Source: Streptomyces sp. (GTDB taxonomy: Bacteria > Actinomycetota > Actinomycetes > Streptomycetales > Streptomycetaceae). From it: a DNA stretch of 64,000 nt. Positions 17,776-25,210 of the stretch are shown in pieces. The translations under genes and the position numbers were made by a program. Positions within the stretch are counted from its first letter, which is position 1. Each line of letters starts with the position of its first letter. Under the pieces are notes generated by a model. The model saw nothing but the letters and a program-made list of their open reading frames with translations, did no database searches and was not told the origin of the DNA. The DNA lies in assembly GCF_031181555.1 (NCBI RefSeq), contig NZ_JAPSKQ010000006.1, forward strand, positions 17,720-81,719. Reading direction: 5' to 3'.

Positions 17776-18543
17776 TCAGTCTTCGGCTCCGGGAAGGTCC
17801 AGCAGCTCCCGCTCGTCCACCTCGGCAGCGGCGCGCGCGAAGCCGCACACATGACGGCTCATCCGCCGGTGAGCCGCCTCCGCGTCACCGGACCGGATCG
17901 CCTCCGTGATCCGGGCATGGGCACGCGCGGTGAGCCGACGGATGCGGACGTCCATGAACTGCGCAAGGTCGGTGGAGGCGTGGATCGACTCGGAGAGGGC
18001 GCTCAGAAAACCGATGAGCAGCTCGTTGCTGCCCGCCCTGGCCACGGCGTTGTGCCACTGGATGTTGGCACGCAGAAACCGCGGCACGTCGTCACCCGCC
18101 CCGACCAGATCCGCGTGGGCGGCGTCCAGGTCCGCCAGGTCCCGCTCGGTGCGCCGCCGGGCCGCGAGCGCCGCGCAGGCCGGCTCGATCGCCTCCCGCG
18201 TCTCGTGCAGCGCCTCCAGCCGGATCCGCTGCCCCCGGATCACCAACCGCACCGTACTGGCCAGGGACTCGCGCCCCGGCCGGTGCACGAAGGCCCCGCC
18301 TCCGCGCCCCGGCCGGATCTCGACCAGCCGCTCGACCTCCAGGATGCGCAGCGCCTCTCGCACCGTCGCCCGGCTCAGCCCCGTCTGCTCCACGAGCTGT
18401 CGCTCCGGCGGCAGCGCCGTGCCCTCGCCGAACTCCCCGGACAGAATGCGCTCGCGCACTTCGGCCGCCAGCACGTCCGACGCCTTCGGCACGGTGAGTG
18501 TCTCGAAACGCGGAGTGGGCGGGGTGGAATCGGCGCTGGACAC
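17776..18543 (-). CDS. GntR-family regulator, FadR subfamily
   Basis: 255-residue regulator. The N-terminal winged helix-turn-helix reads ASDVLAAEVRERILSGEF, then LPPERQLVEQTGLSRATVRE and LRILEVERLVEIRPGRGGG. The C-terminal all-helical FCD domain includes RLEALHETREAIEPACA and FRANIQWHNAVARA, and HRRMSRHVCGF near the end, where FCD proteins bind metal and an acid ligand. The GTG at 18543 is preferred because GAGAGG lies eight bases upstream. An in-frame ATG at 18585 would add 14 residues but has no ribosome-binding site. It lies third in a minus-strand operon after a dehydrogenase and an SDR. GGTCAGACC sites at 20622 and 17668 are its probable targets; ligand unknown. Confidence 0.9.
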   Translation of the reverse strand: MSSADSTPPTPRFETLTVPKASDVLAAEVRERILSGEFGEGTALPPERQLVEQTGLSRATVREALRILEVERLVEIRPGRGGGAFVHRPGRESLASTVRLVIRGQRIRLEALHETREAIEPACAALAARRRTERDLADLDAAHADLVGAGDDVPRFLRANIQWHNAVARAGSNELLIGFLSALSESIHASTDLAQFMDVRIRRLTARAHARITEAIRSGDAEAAHRRMSRHVCGFARAAAEVDERELLDLPGAED

Positions 18544-18609
18544 GGTGCGGGCCTCTCGTCGGGCGTCCCTTTTCGGCTGAACCATTCAACACAGCCGGAA
18601 AGGGGCCTG

Positions 18610-19377
18610 TCACATGACCATCCCACCGTCCACCGGCAGAACCTGGCCAGTGACGAACGAGGCGGCGTCCGAGGCGAGGAACACGAACGCCCCCGCCACC
18701 TCCTCCGGTTCGGCCCATCTGCCCAGCGGGATGCGGGCGAGCATGCGCTCCGCGAACTTGGGGTCGGTGCGGATGGTCTCCGTCATCGGGGTCGCGGCCA
18801 GCGGCGCCAGGGCGTTGACCAGGATGCGCTTGCGCGCCAGCTCCCGGGCGAGCGACTTGGTGAGGCCGATGATGCCCGCCTTGGCGGCCGAGTAGTTCAC
18901 CTGGCCGAGGGTGCCGGTCAGGCCGGCCGAGGAGGTGACGTTGATGACGCGTCCCGTCCCGTCCGTCGGCAGGAACGGCAGGGCCGCCTGCGTGCAGTGG
19001 AAGGCGCCCATCACATGGACGTCGATCAGCCGCCGGACGGACTCCTCCCGGAGCTTGTCGAACATCGCCGGAGCCGTGACCCCGGCGTTGTTGACGAGGA
19101 TGTGCAGTCTTCCGCCCGCGAGCGCGGCGGCCCGGGACGCCGCGCTGTCGGCGGCGGACCGGTCCGTCACGTCGAGGGCCGTGCTGTCGGCCCTCAGCCC
19201 GGCGGCGGAGAGCTTGCCGGCCACGGCCGCCGCCGCCTCGCCGTCCACGTCGGTGACGAGCACCGCGGCCCCGGCGCGGGCCAGTGCTCCCGCCACCGCG
19301 GAGCCGATCCCGCCGGCGGCTCCGGTCACGAGCGCCGAGCGCCCCGTGAGGTCGAACAGTTCCGTACGGTCGGTCAT
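18610..19377 (-). CDS. Short-chain dehydrogenase/reductase (FabG-like)
   Basis: 255-residue SDR with every classical motif: TGAAGGIGSAVAGAL for the dinucleotide, NNAGVTA, the catalytic serine in INVTSSAG, and YSAAK. The sequence closes with FVFLASDAASFVTGQVL and a VDGG motif. Asp at the end of the second strand (LVTDVDGE) suggests NAD(H) preference. The ATG at 19377 has GAGGAG eight bases upstream; an alternative ATG five codons earlier lacks one. Likely a 3-hydroxyacyl-CoA or alcohol dehydrogenase acting after the dehydrogenase encoded just upstream (31-base gap). Confidence 0.93.
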   Translation of the reverse strand: MTDRTELFDLTGRSALVTGAAGGIGSAVAGALARAGAAVLVTDVDGEAAAAVAGKLSAAGLRADSTALDVTDRSAADSAASRAAALAGGRLHILVNNAGVTAPAMFDKLREESVRRLIDVHVMGAFHCTQAALPFLPTDGTGRVINVTSSAGLTGTLGQVNYSAAKAGIIGLTKSLARELARKRILVNALAPLAATPMTETIRTDPKFAERMLARIPLGRWAEPEEVAGAFVFLASDAASFVTGQVLPVDGGMVM

Positions 19378-19408
19378 CCCTGAGCTCCTCATCGTCGGTA
19401 CGGAAGAT

Positions 19409-20575
19409 TCAGTAGCTGCGCGGCAGGCCCAGGGCGTGCGACCCCAGGTAGTTCAGGACCATCTCCTGGCTGACCGGGGCGATCCGCATCAGCCGGGCCT
19501 CGCGGAAGAAACGGGCCACGGGGTACTCCTCGGAGTAGCCCATCCCGCCGTGGGTCTGCAGGGCGCGGTCGGCGGCGGTGAACCCGGCGTCGGCGCACAG
19601 GTACTTGGCGGTGTTGGCCTCCCGTCCGCAGGGCCGGCCGTTGTCGTACAGCCAGGTCGCCTTGCGCAGTACCAGTTCCGCCGCGTCGAGCCGGGCGAGC
19701 GAGTCGGCGAGCGGGAACTGGATGCCCTGGTTCATGCCGATGGGGCGGCCGAACACCTCACGGTCGCGGCCGTAGGCCACCGCCCGGTCCAGTGCCACCC
19801 GGCCGATGCCCAGCGCCTCGGCGGCGATCAGCATCCGCTCGGGGTTGAGGCCGTCGAGCAGGTAGCGGAACCCCTGGCCCTCCTCGCCGACCCGGTCCCG
19901 GACGGGGACCCGCAACTCGTCGATGAACAGCTCGTTCGAGGTGACGGCGTTGCGCCCCATCTTCGGGATCGGGCGGATGTCCACGTGGTCGCGGTCGAGG
20001 TCGGTGAGGAACAGCGTCATGCCGTCCGTCGGCTTCGCGACCTCGTCGCGCCGCGACGTACGGGTCAGCAGCAGGATCTTCTCCGACTCCACCGCCTTGG
20101 AGATCCACACCTTGCGGCCGCTGACGACGTAGTGGTCGCCGTTCCGCCGGGCGTACGTCGTGATGCTCGTCGTGTCCAGGCCGGCGCCGGGCTCGGTCAC
20201 CCCGAAGCAGACGTGCAGGTCGCCGTCCGCGATGCGGGGGAGCGTGCGGCGCTTCAGTTCCTCGGATCCGTGCACCACGACCGGGTGCATGCCGAAGATG
20301 GACAGGTGGATGGCGCTGGCGGCGTTCATCCCGCCCCCGGAGCGGGCCACCTCCTCCAGGAGGAGCGTGGCCTCGGTGATGCCGAGGCCGTGACCGCCGT
20401 ACTCCTCCGGGATCGTGATGCCGAGCCAGCCGCCGCCGGCGACGGCGTCGTAGAACTCGTCGGGGAAGGCGTGGTCGCGATCCTTCTCCATCCAGTACCG
20501 GTCGTCGAAGTCGCGCAGGAGACCGGCCACGGCCTTGCGTATCGTCTCCTGGTCCTCGGTCAGCTCGAAATCCAC
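19409..20575 (-). CDS. Acyl-CoA dehydrogenase
   Basis: 388-residue dehydrogenase, first gene of the dehydrogenase-SDR-GntR operon. Signatures: IPEEYGGHGLGI, CFGVTEPGAGLDTTSI, SGRKVWISKA, THGGMGYSEEYPVARFFREAR and APVSQEMVLNYLG, with a glutamate at the canonical catalytic-base position. The loop has GLDTTSI where GSDLA is usual, a feature of one FadE branch. The GTG start at 20575 is chosen because it begins directly with the family N terminus DFELTEDQETIRK and has GAGGGG upstream. The GntR-type site at 20622 is 47 bases upstream of this start. Confidence 0.92.
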   Translation of the reverse strand: MDFELTEDQETIRKAVAGLLRDFDDRYWMEKDRDHAFPDEFYDAVAGGGWLGITIPEEYGGHGLGITEATLLLEEVARSGGGMNAASAIHLSIFGMHPVVVHGSEELKRRTLPRIADGDLHVCFGVTEPGAGLDTTSITTYARRNGDHYVVSGRKVWISKAVESEKILLLTRTSRRDEVAKPTDGMTLFLTDLDRDHVDIRPIPKMGRNAVTSNELFIDELRVPVRDRVGEEGQGFRYLLDGLNPERMLIAAEALGIGRVALDRAVAYGRDREVFGRPIGMNQGIQFPLADSLARLDAAELVLRKATWLYDNGRPCGREANTAKYLCADAGFTAADRALQTHGGMGYSEEYPVARFFREARLMRIAPVSQEMVLNYLGSHALGLPRSY

Positions 20576-20621
20576 GGCGGGGAACCCCTCTGCCGGTTGC
20601 TGATGTGTGAAACATATCAAA

Positions 20622-20630
20622 GGTCAGACC
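20622..20630. promoter_or_regulatory. GntR (FadR-type) operator GGTCAGACC, site 2
   Basis: GGTCAGACC with flanks CAAA/AAAA, upstream of the dehydrogenase-SDR-GntR operon. It is identical in its nine core bases and left AAA flank to the site at 17668. Its place in front of the regulator's own operon suggests autoregulation by the GntR protein at 17776-18543. Confidence 0.68.
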
Positions 20631-20698
20631 AAAAGAGACGTCAACTGCCCGAGAAACATGACGTAGTTGCGGTGGGCCGGGGCCAGCCGTCGGATGGG

Positions 20699-20724
20699 AA
20701 GGGTCCGCGCGGACGCGGACCCTT
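20699..20724 (-). terminator. Strong hairpin downstream of the TetR gene
   Basis: A perfect 11-base-pair stem (AAGGGTCCGCG / CGCGGACCCTT) with a four-base loop lies about 20 bases after the stop of the minus-strand TetR gene. There is no long T run, as is common for actinomycete terminators. It separates the TetR transcript from the dehydrogenase operon promoter. Confidence 0.75.
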
Positions 20725-20744
20725 CGACTCGGACGACTGCGGTG

Positions 20745-21563
20745 TCAGGCCGTGCCGCCGGCAGCGTCCCTGGCGGTGGCGGACTTCTTGGCGGCGGTCC
20801 TCTTCGTCGTCGCCTTCTTGGCGGCCGTGGTCTTCCTGGCGGTCGTGGTCTTCTTGGGTCCGGTGGTCCCGGCCGTGTTCTCGGCGGCGTCCCGGACCGT
20901 CCCGGTGATGCCGCCCAGGCAGAACTCCCACACGTCCTCCGCGCCGATCCGGGAAGGCTGTGCGCCGACCGGGGCCGCGGGCGCCTGGGCCGTGAACATC
21001 GCCGTCTGCATGATCAGCGAGGCGGTGCGGCGGGGGCGGGGGGCGACGGCCAGGCCGGCCTCGACCGCGCCCTCCACCAGCTCCGTGAACAGGGTGAGCA
21101 GCGGCACGTGGGCGGTGGCCACCTGGTCGGGGTGGCTCACCAGCAGCTGGACGGCGAAGTCGGTGAAGAGCGGGGACTGCTGCCCCTCACGGGGTGTGGA
21201 AGCCTCGTACAGCAGGTCCACCGCCACCTTGAGCCGCTCCAGCGGATCCGCCACGGCCGAGATCTTCTCCCGCATCTCGGTGGCCGACCTCGACAGCGCG
21301 TCCTCGAAGAGGGCGAGCAGCAGCTCGTGCTTGCCGTCGAAGTGCTGGTAGAAGCTGCGCAGCGACTGACGGGACCGCTCCACGATCTCCTGCACCGTGA
21401 AGTCGGTGGTGCCCTTGTCGGCGATCAGTTCCTGCGCCGCGTCCAGGAAGCGTTGCACGCGCTGCTCGGCGCGCAGCTTCGCGGCCCGGGTGGATCGCTC
21501 GACGGCGCGTTGCCGCCACGCGGGCTCAGGGGACTCGACCGGTTCGGCGGGGACGACACTCAT
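20745..21563 (-). CDS. TetR-family regulator with lysine/alanine-rich C-terminal tail
   Basis: 272-residue regulator, about 60 longer than usual. After a proline-rich leader the TetR DNA-binding domain reads RVQRFLDAAQELIADKGTTD, then FTVQEIVERS and LRSFYQHFDGKHELLLALF. The helical ligand domain ends near residue 235. It is followed by a basic tail of about 35 residues made of repeats such as TTTARKTTAAKKATTKRTAAKK, like the tails of actinobacterial HU and histone-H1-like proteins. The ATG at 21563 is used; a GTG at 21602 is a possible alternative. It is divergent from the dehydrogenase pair at 21728, and the gap contains a perfect GAGAAT-N3-ATTCTC palindrome with eight-base arms. That makes it the best candidate for the regulator of that motif. 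Confidence 0.88.
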   Translation of the reverse strand: MSVVPAEPVESPEPAWRQRAVERSTRAAKLRAEQRVQRFLDAAQELIADKGTTDFTVQEIVERSRQSLRSFYQHFDGKHELLLALFEDALSRSATEMREKISAVADPLERLKVAVDLLYEASTPREGQQSPLFTDFAVQLLVSHPDQVATAHVPLLTLFTELVEGAVEAGLAVAPRPRRTASLIMQTAMFTAQAPAAPVGAQPSRIGAEDVWEFCLGGITGTVRDAAENTAGTTGPKKTTTARKTTAAKKATTKRTAAKKSATARDAAGGTA

Positions 21564-21655
21564 GGCAGAACGGTACTCCACACATGTGAAAAGAGGTGGC
21601 ACTCCCCCTGCCGAATCGCGCTCCGCGTGAAACGAGACTCTTACTTCCTCTTAGC

Positions 21656-21670
21656 GAGAATGTTATTCTC
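21656..21670. promoter_or_regulatory. Palindromic operator GAGAAT-N3-ATTCTC, exact
   Basis: GAGAATGTTATTCTC; the symmetry extends to GCGAGAAT/ATTCTCGC (21654-21672), the most complete copy in the window. It lies between the divergent TetR gene (start 21563) and the dehydrogenase pair (start 21728), where it could control both directions. Confidence 0.8.
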
Positions 21671-21727
21671 GCCGCGCATGGTGCCGCAGAGGATGCCACC
21701 AGAACCTCGGGAGAGCGGAGGCCGGAC

Positions 21728-22582
21728 ATGGAGTTCGAACTCGACGAGGAGCAGCGGATGCTGCGCCGAACGGTGCGCGAGACGGTCGCCAAGGTGCGGC
21801 CGCAGCCCGAGGACCGGCAATGGGAGACCTATCGGGACCTGGGCTGGCTGGAGGCACCGCCGCTGGAGCTGGTCCTCATCCTGGAGGAGCTGGGGTACGT
21901 GGCCGATCCGACCCCGTTCCTGGCCACCGCCACCTGGTTCGCGCCGCTGGCCGGACGGCTGCCCGAGGGCAGCGGCACGGCCGTCTTCGACGGCACCGGC
22001 CACTATGTCCTCGACGCCGACCGAGCCGACGAGATCGCGCTGCTCACCCCGGACGGTGTCACCGTCGTGTCCGGAGCGAGCCTCGGCGCCGAGCGCGTCG
22101 ACGTTCTCGACCCGCACCTGCACGTGGCGCACGTCGACGCGGGCGCTCTGGCGGTCGGCGTCCCCGATCTCGCCCTGGTCGGTCTCGCGGCCACCGGGGT
22201 CGGAGCCTGCCGCCGCATCCTCGATCTGGTCCTCGCGCACGTGAAACAGCGCACGCAGTTCGGCCGGCCGCTCGGCTCGTTCCAGGCCGTCAAGCACAAG
22301 GCGGCCGACATGCACGTGGCCGTGGAACGGGCCCGCGCCCTCACCCACTTCGCCGCGCTCACGATCGCCGAGGACGACCCGCGCCGGAGCCGGGCCGCCC
22401 ACATGGCCAAGGCGGCGGCGGGGGAGTGCCAGCGCCTGGTCTTCCGGCACGGCCTGCAGCTGTTCGGTGCCATGGGCTTCACCTGGGAGAACGAACTGCA
22501 ACTGCACCTGAAGCGGGCCCAGGCCTGCGACCTCCTGCTCGGTACCGCGTCCGCCCACAGGAAGGCCCTGCTGGCCGTATGA
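21728..22582 (+). CDS. Acyl-CoA dehydrogenase, small subunit of a probable heteromer
   Basis: 284-residue, unusually short dehydrogenase. The first 60 residues (FELDEEQRMLRRTV, LGWLEAPPLELVLILEELG) correspond to the start of the helical domain. The middle beta domain is shortened, and the C-terminal helical domain is clear (FGRPLGSFQAVKHKAADMHV, LQLFGAMGFTWENELQLHLK). No EPGxGSD loop is present. The ATG at 21728 follows GGAGGCC; the frame upstream runs through the operator and is non-coding. The stop overlaps the next dehydrogenase start by four bases. As at 15807/14662, the adjacent small plus large pair points to a FadE-type alpha2beta2 enzyme for a bulky acyl-CoA. Confidence 0.87.
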   Translation: MEFELDEEQRMLRRTVRETVAKVRPQPEDRQWETYRDLGWLEAPPLELVLILEELGYVADPTPFLATATWFAPLAGRLPEGSGTAVFDGTGHYVLDADRADEIALLTPDGVTVVSGASLGAERVDVLDPHLHVAHVDAGALAVGVPDLALVGLAATGVGACRRILDLVLAHVKQRTQFGRPLGSFQAVKHKAADMHVAVERARALTHFAALTIAEDDPRRSRAAHMAKAAAGECQRLVFRHGLQLFGAMGFTWENELQLHLKRAQACDLLLGTASAHRKALLAV

Positions 22583-23736
22583 AGCTCGCCGACGACCCCG
22601 AGGTGGAGGAGTTCCGCGCTCGGTTCTCCGCCTTCCTCGACGCACACCTGCCCACGGAGGCGGAGGCCCGCGAACGCCCCCGCTCCAGCGCCCACGTCCC
22701 CGACTGGGCCCGCCGCTGGCAGCGCGCCCTCTTCGAGAACGGCTGGCTGCTGCCAGGCCGGCCACCCGAGTACGGGGGAAGGAACGCCACCCTGCCCCAA
22801 CAGCTCGCCCACCTCGAGGAGCTGGCCCACCGCCGGATCTACCACAGCTTCAACCCGCAGGGACTTGGCATCATCGCCGCCTCCCTGCTCACCTTCGGCA
22901 CCGACGAGCAGAAGCGGCGCTGGGCAGTGCCGATCCTGCGCGCCGAGATCACCGCCGCGCTCGGCATGAGCGAACCCGAGGCGGGCTCCGACCTGGCCTC
23001 GTTGCGCACCCGGGCCGTCCTCGCCGGGGACACCTTCACGGTGAACGGGCAGAAGATCTGGACGTCCGGCGCCCACGACGCCGACGTGCTCCTCACCTTC
23101 GTGCGCACCGACCCCGACGCTCCCAAGCACAAAGGGCTCAGCGCGCTGCTGATCCCGACCGCCTCCGACGGCGTCGTGTGCCGGCCTTTCGGGTCGATCG
23201 CCGCCGAGGACGACCACGACTTCAACGAGGTGTTCCTCACCGACGTCCGCGTGCCGCGGGAGAACCTGGTCGGCCCGCTCGGCGAGGGCTGGCGCGTGGC
23301 CAACGGCTCCCTCGGCCACGAACGCACCCTGCTGTGGCTGTCGTACGCCGAACGCCTCCAGGACCTGGTGCGCGACGCCGCGGACGCCGGCACCGGCCAG
23401 GAGTGGTACGCCACCCTCCTCATGGACCTGACGGCCCTCAGACTCCTCGGTTACCGCCAGCTGGGTCCCGACCGGAACCCCGCAGAGATCTCCGTGCTCA
23501 AACTGCTCGGCTCCGAGGCCGTGCAGGCCGCCTCCCTGCACGCCCTGGAGGCGCACGGCGCCGACGCACTGCCGCACCCCGCCCGCACCGGCCCGTACCA
23601 CCACATGAACAACGAGGACTTCGTCTCCAGCTGGTTCGAGCGGTACGCGCGCAGCTTCGCCGGCACCATCGCCGGCGGCACCAGCGAGATCCAGCGCAAC
23701 ATCATCGCCGAGCGCATCCTCGGCCTACCGCGTTAG
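22579..23736 (+). CDS. Acyl-CoA dehydrogenase, large subunit of a probable heteromer
   Basis: 385-residue dehydrogenase translated from an ATG inside the previous stop region (ATGA). Motifs: RPPEYGGRNATLPQQ, ALGMSEPEAGSDLASLRT, GQKIWTSGAHDADV and a C-terminal GTIAGGTSEIQRNIIAER with Glu at the canonical base position. The central VFLTDVRVPRENLVG and LGHERTLLW segments are typical of FadE17/FadE26-like large subunits. With the small subunit before it, it would form the catalytic half of a heteromeric dehydrogenase. The crotonase gene follows after ten bases. Confidence 0.92.
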   Translation: MKLADDPEVEEFRARFSAFLDAHLPTEAEARERPRSSAHVPDWARRWQRALFENGWLLPGRPPEYGGRNATLPQQLAHLEELAHRRIYHSFNPQGLGIIAASLLTFGTDEQKRRWAVPILRAEITAALGMSEPEAGSDLASLRTRAVLAGDTFTVNGQKIWTSGAHDADVLLTFVRTDPDAPKHKGLSALLIPTASDGVVCRPFGSIAAEDDHDFNEVFLTDVRVPRENLVGPLGEGWRVANGSLGHERTLLWLSYAERLQDLVRDAADAGTGQEWYATLLMDLTALRLLGYRQLGPDRNPAEISVLKLLGSEAVQAASLHALEAHGADALPHPARTGPYHHMNNEDFVSSWFERYARSFAGTIAGGTSEIQRNIIAERILGLPR

Positions 23737-23746
23737 GACGCCGGTC

Positions 23747-24538
23747 ATGGACCAGATCCTGTACGAAGCCGAAGACGGCGTCGCCGTCATCACGCTGAAC
23801 CGCCCCGAGGCCGCCAACGCCCAGACCATGGCCCTCCTCGACGAGCTGGACGCGGCCTGGACCCGCGCGGCCCGGGACGAGGAGGTCCGCGTGGTCGTCC
23901 TGCGGGCCAACGGGCGGCACTTCTCCGCCGGACACGACCTGAAGGACCGCTGGCCGGGACCGGACGAGATCACCCTGGAGTGGATCTACAACGCCGAGAC
24001 GCGCCGTTACCTCGAATACTCGCTGAAGTGGCGCAACATCCCCAAGCCCACCATCGCCGCCGTCCAGGGCAAGTGCATCGCCGCCGGACTGATGCTCTGC
24101 TGGCCGTGCGATCTGATCGTGGCCGCCGAGAACGCCGAGTTCTCCGACCCGGTGGTGCACATGGGGATCGGCGGGGTCGAGTACCACGGCCACACCTGGG
24201 AGCTGGGCCCGCGCAAGGCCAAGGAGATCCTGTTCACCGGCCGCCCGCTCACCGCCCACGAGGCCGAGCGGGTGGGCATGGTCAACAAGGTCGTTCCACT
24301 GGACGAACTGGACGGATCGGCACGTGAACTTGCGGCGCGGATAGCGAGGATGCCGTCCTTCGGTCTGCGCCAGGCCAAGCGGGCGGTCAACCAGACCCTG
24401 GACGTCCAGGGCTTCTACGCCGCGCTCCAGGCCGTCTTCGACGTCCACCAGACCGGGCACGGCAACGCGCTCAGTGTGAACGGTTTTCCCATCCTGACCC
24501 GTCTGGAGGACATGAAGCAGCGGATCGAGCAGGGCTGA
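23747..24538 (+). CDS. Crotonase-fold protein with atypical active site
   Basis: 263-residue enoyl-CoA hydratase/isomerase family member. The oxyanion motif is ANGRHFSAGHDLKD. Neither hydratase glutamate is present: the first region reads AAGLMLCWPCDLIVA and the second FSDPVVHMGIGGVEYHGHTW, where a histidine- and glutamate-rich stretch replaces the usual PGAGG loop. Crotonases with this pattern are found in mycobacterial FadE operons, but their reaction is not established; hydrolysis or ring opening are known alternatives in the superfamily. Last intact gene of the 21728-24538 operon; the following DNA is degenerate. Confidence 0.88.
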   Translation: MDQILYEAEDGVAVITLNRPEAANAQTMALLDELDAAWTRAARDEEVRVVVLRANGRHFSAGHDLKDRWPGPDEITLEWIYNAETRRYLEYSLKWRNIPKPTIAAVQGKCIAAGLMLCWPCDLIVAAENAEFSDPVVHMGIGGVEYHGHTWELGPRKAKEILFTGRPLTAHEAERVGMVNKVVPLDELDGSARELAARIARMPSFGLRQAKRAVNQTLDVQGFYAALQAVFDVHQTGHGNALSVNGFPILTRLEDMKQRIEQG

Positions 24539-25156
24539 GAACCATATCCGCAGAGGAGGGACCCGTGACGGCTGGCAACGCAACGGCTTTTGCTGTGACC
24601 GGTGGCCAGGCTGGTCGTTGGCGTGGCCACCGCTGTGGACCCTGCTGATGTCAATCCGTGGGCAAACGAACAGGACGTGCCGCACAAACAGTTCGTGCTG
24701 CGGTTCAGCAGGGAAGAACCGCGTGGAGCGAAAGAACACTGGACGCTGACCGAGGAGATCGGGCATGCGGGGCCCGAGTGCCCCTCAGGAAGCCGTGTAC
24801 GTCGCGGTGCAGTCGCTTGTACCACCGTGACGGCGGCAGGCAGCGATGCGTGCGTACTGCCCCCCACGCAGGATGGCGCACCGCCTCGGAACGCTCCTTG
24901 ACCCGGACCACGCCATACCTCGCAGGCGTATCACCGAGGTGGATCCCCATCATGGGGGCCGCGGCCTCGTTGCCTTCGTGCTCAATGGACAGGAGGTCGT
25001 GGACCGGCCGCCCCGAGAGGACGGCGCACCCGATGTTTTCGCGCACACGGTCTCCTGTGACTGGATCGCGAACCGGCCGACCGAAGGTCACCCTCCGATG
25101 ACGCCGCAGCCTTCGTTCGGTAGGAATGAGTCCGAGAGAGCAGCATTGCCTTTTTA
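24539..25156. other. Degenerate region, no confident gene
   Basis: About 620 bases after the crotonase. It begins with a good ribosome-binding site (GAGGAGGG) and a GTG at 24565 that opens a reading frame of only 27 codons (MTAGNATAFAVTGGQ...). This looks like the truncated start of a lost operon gene, perhaps an SDR because AFAVTGG resembles its nucleotide motif. Beyond it all six frames are short or of poor codon character. A minus-strand frame at 24705-25091 has no recognisable domain. Taken together it is best read as a deletion scar at the left edge of the IS-rich segment. Confidence 0.6.
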
Positions 25157-25171
25157 GAGAATGTAATTCTT
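25157..25171. promoter_or_regulatory. Palindromic operator (GAGAAT-N3-ATTCTC family), one mismatch
   Basis: GAGAATGTAATTCTT, differing from consensus only at the last base. It lies 40 bases upstream of the ATG of the broken beta-propeller gene, so this gene probably belonged to the same regulon before it was inactivated. Confidence 0.65.
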
Positions 25172-25210
25172 GTCAAATGAAACAAGAGGTGTATCCTTAA
25201 GGAGATCCTG

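Noticed and set aside
24705..25091. Minus-strand frame of 128 codons
   Set aside because: No recognisable domain, no ribosome-binding site and unusual codon content in a decayed segment. Left as non-coding.
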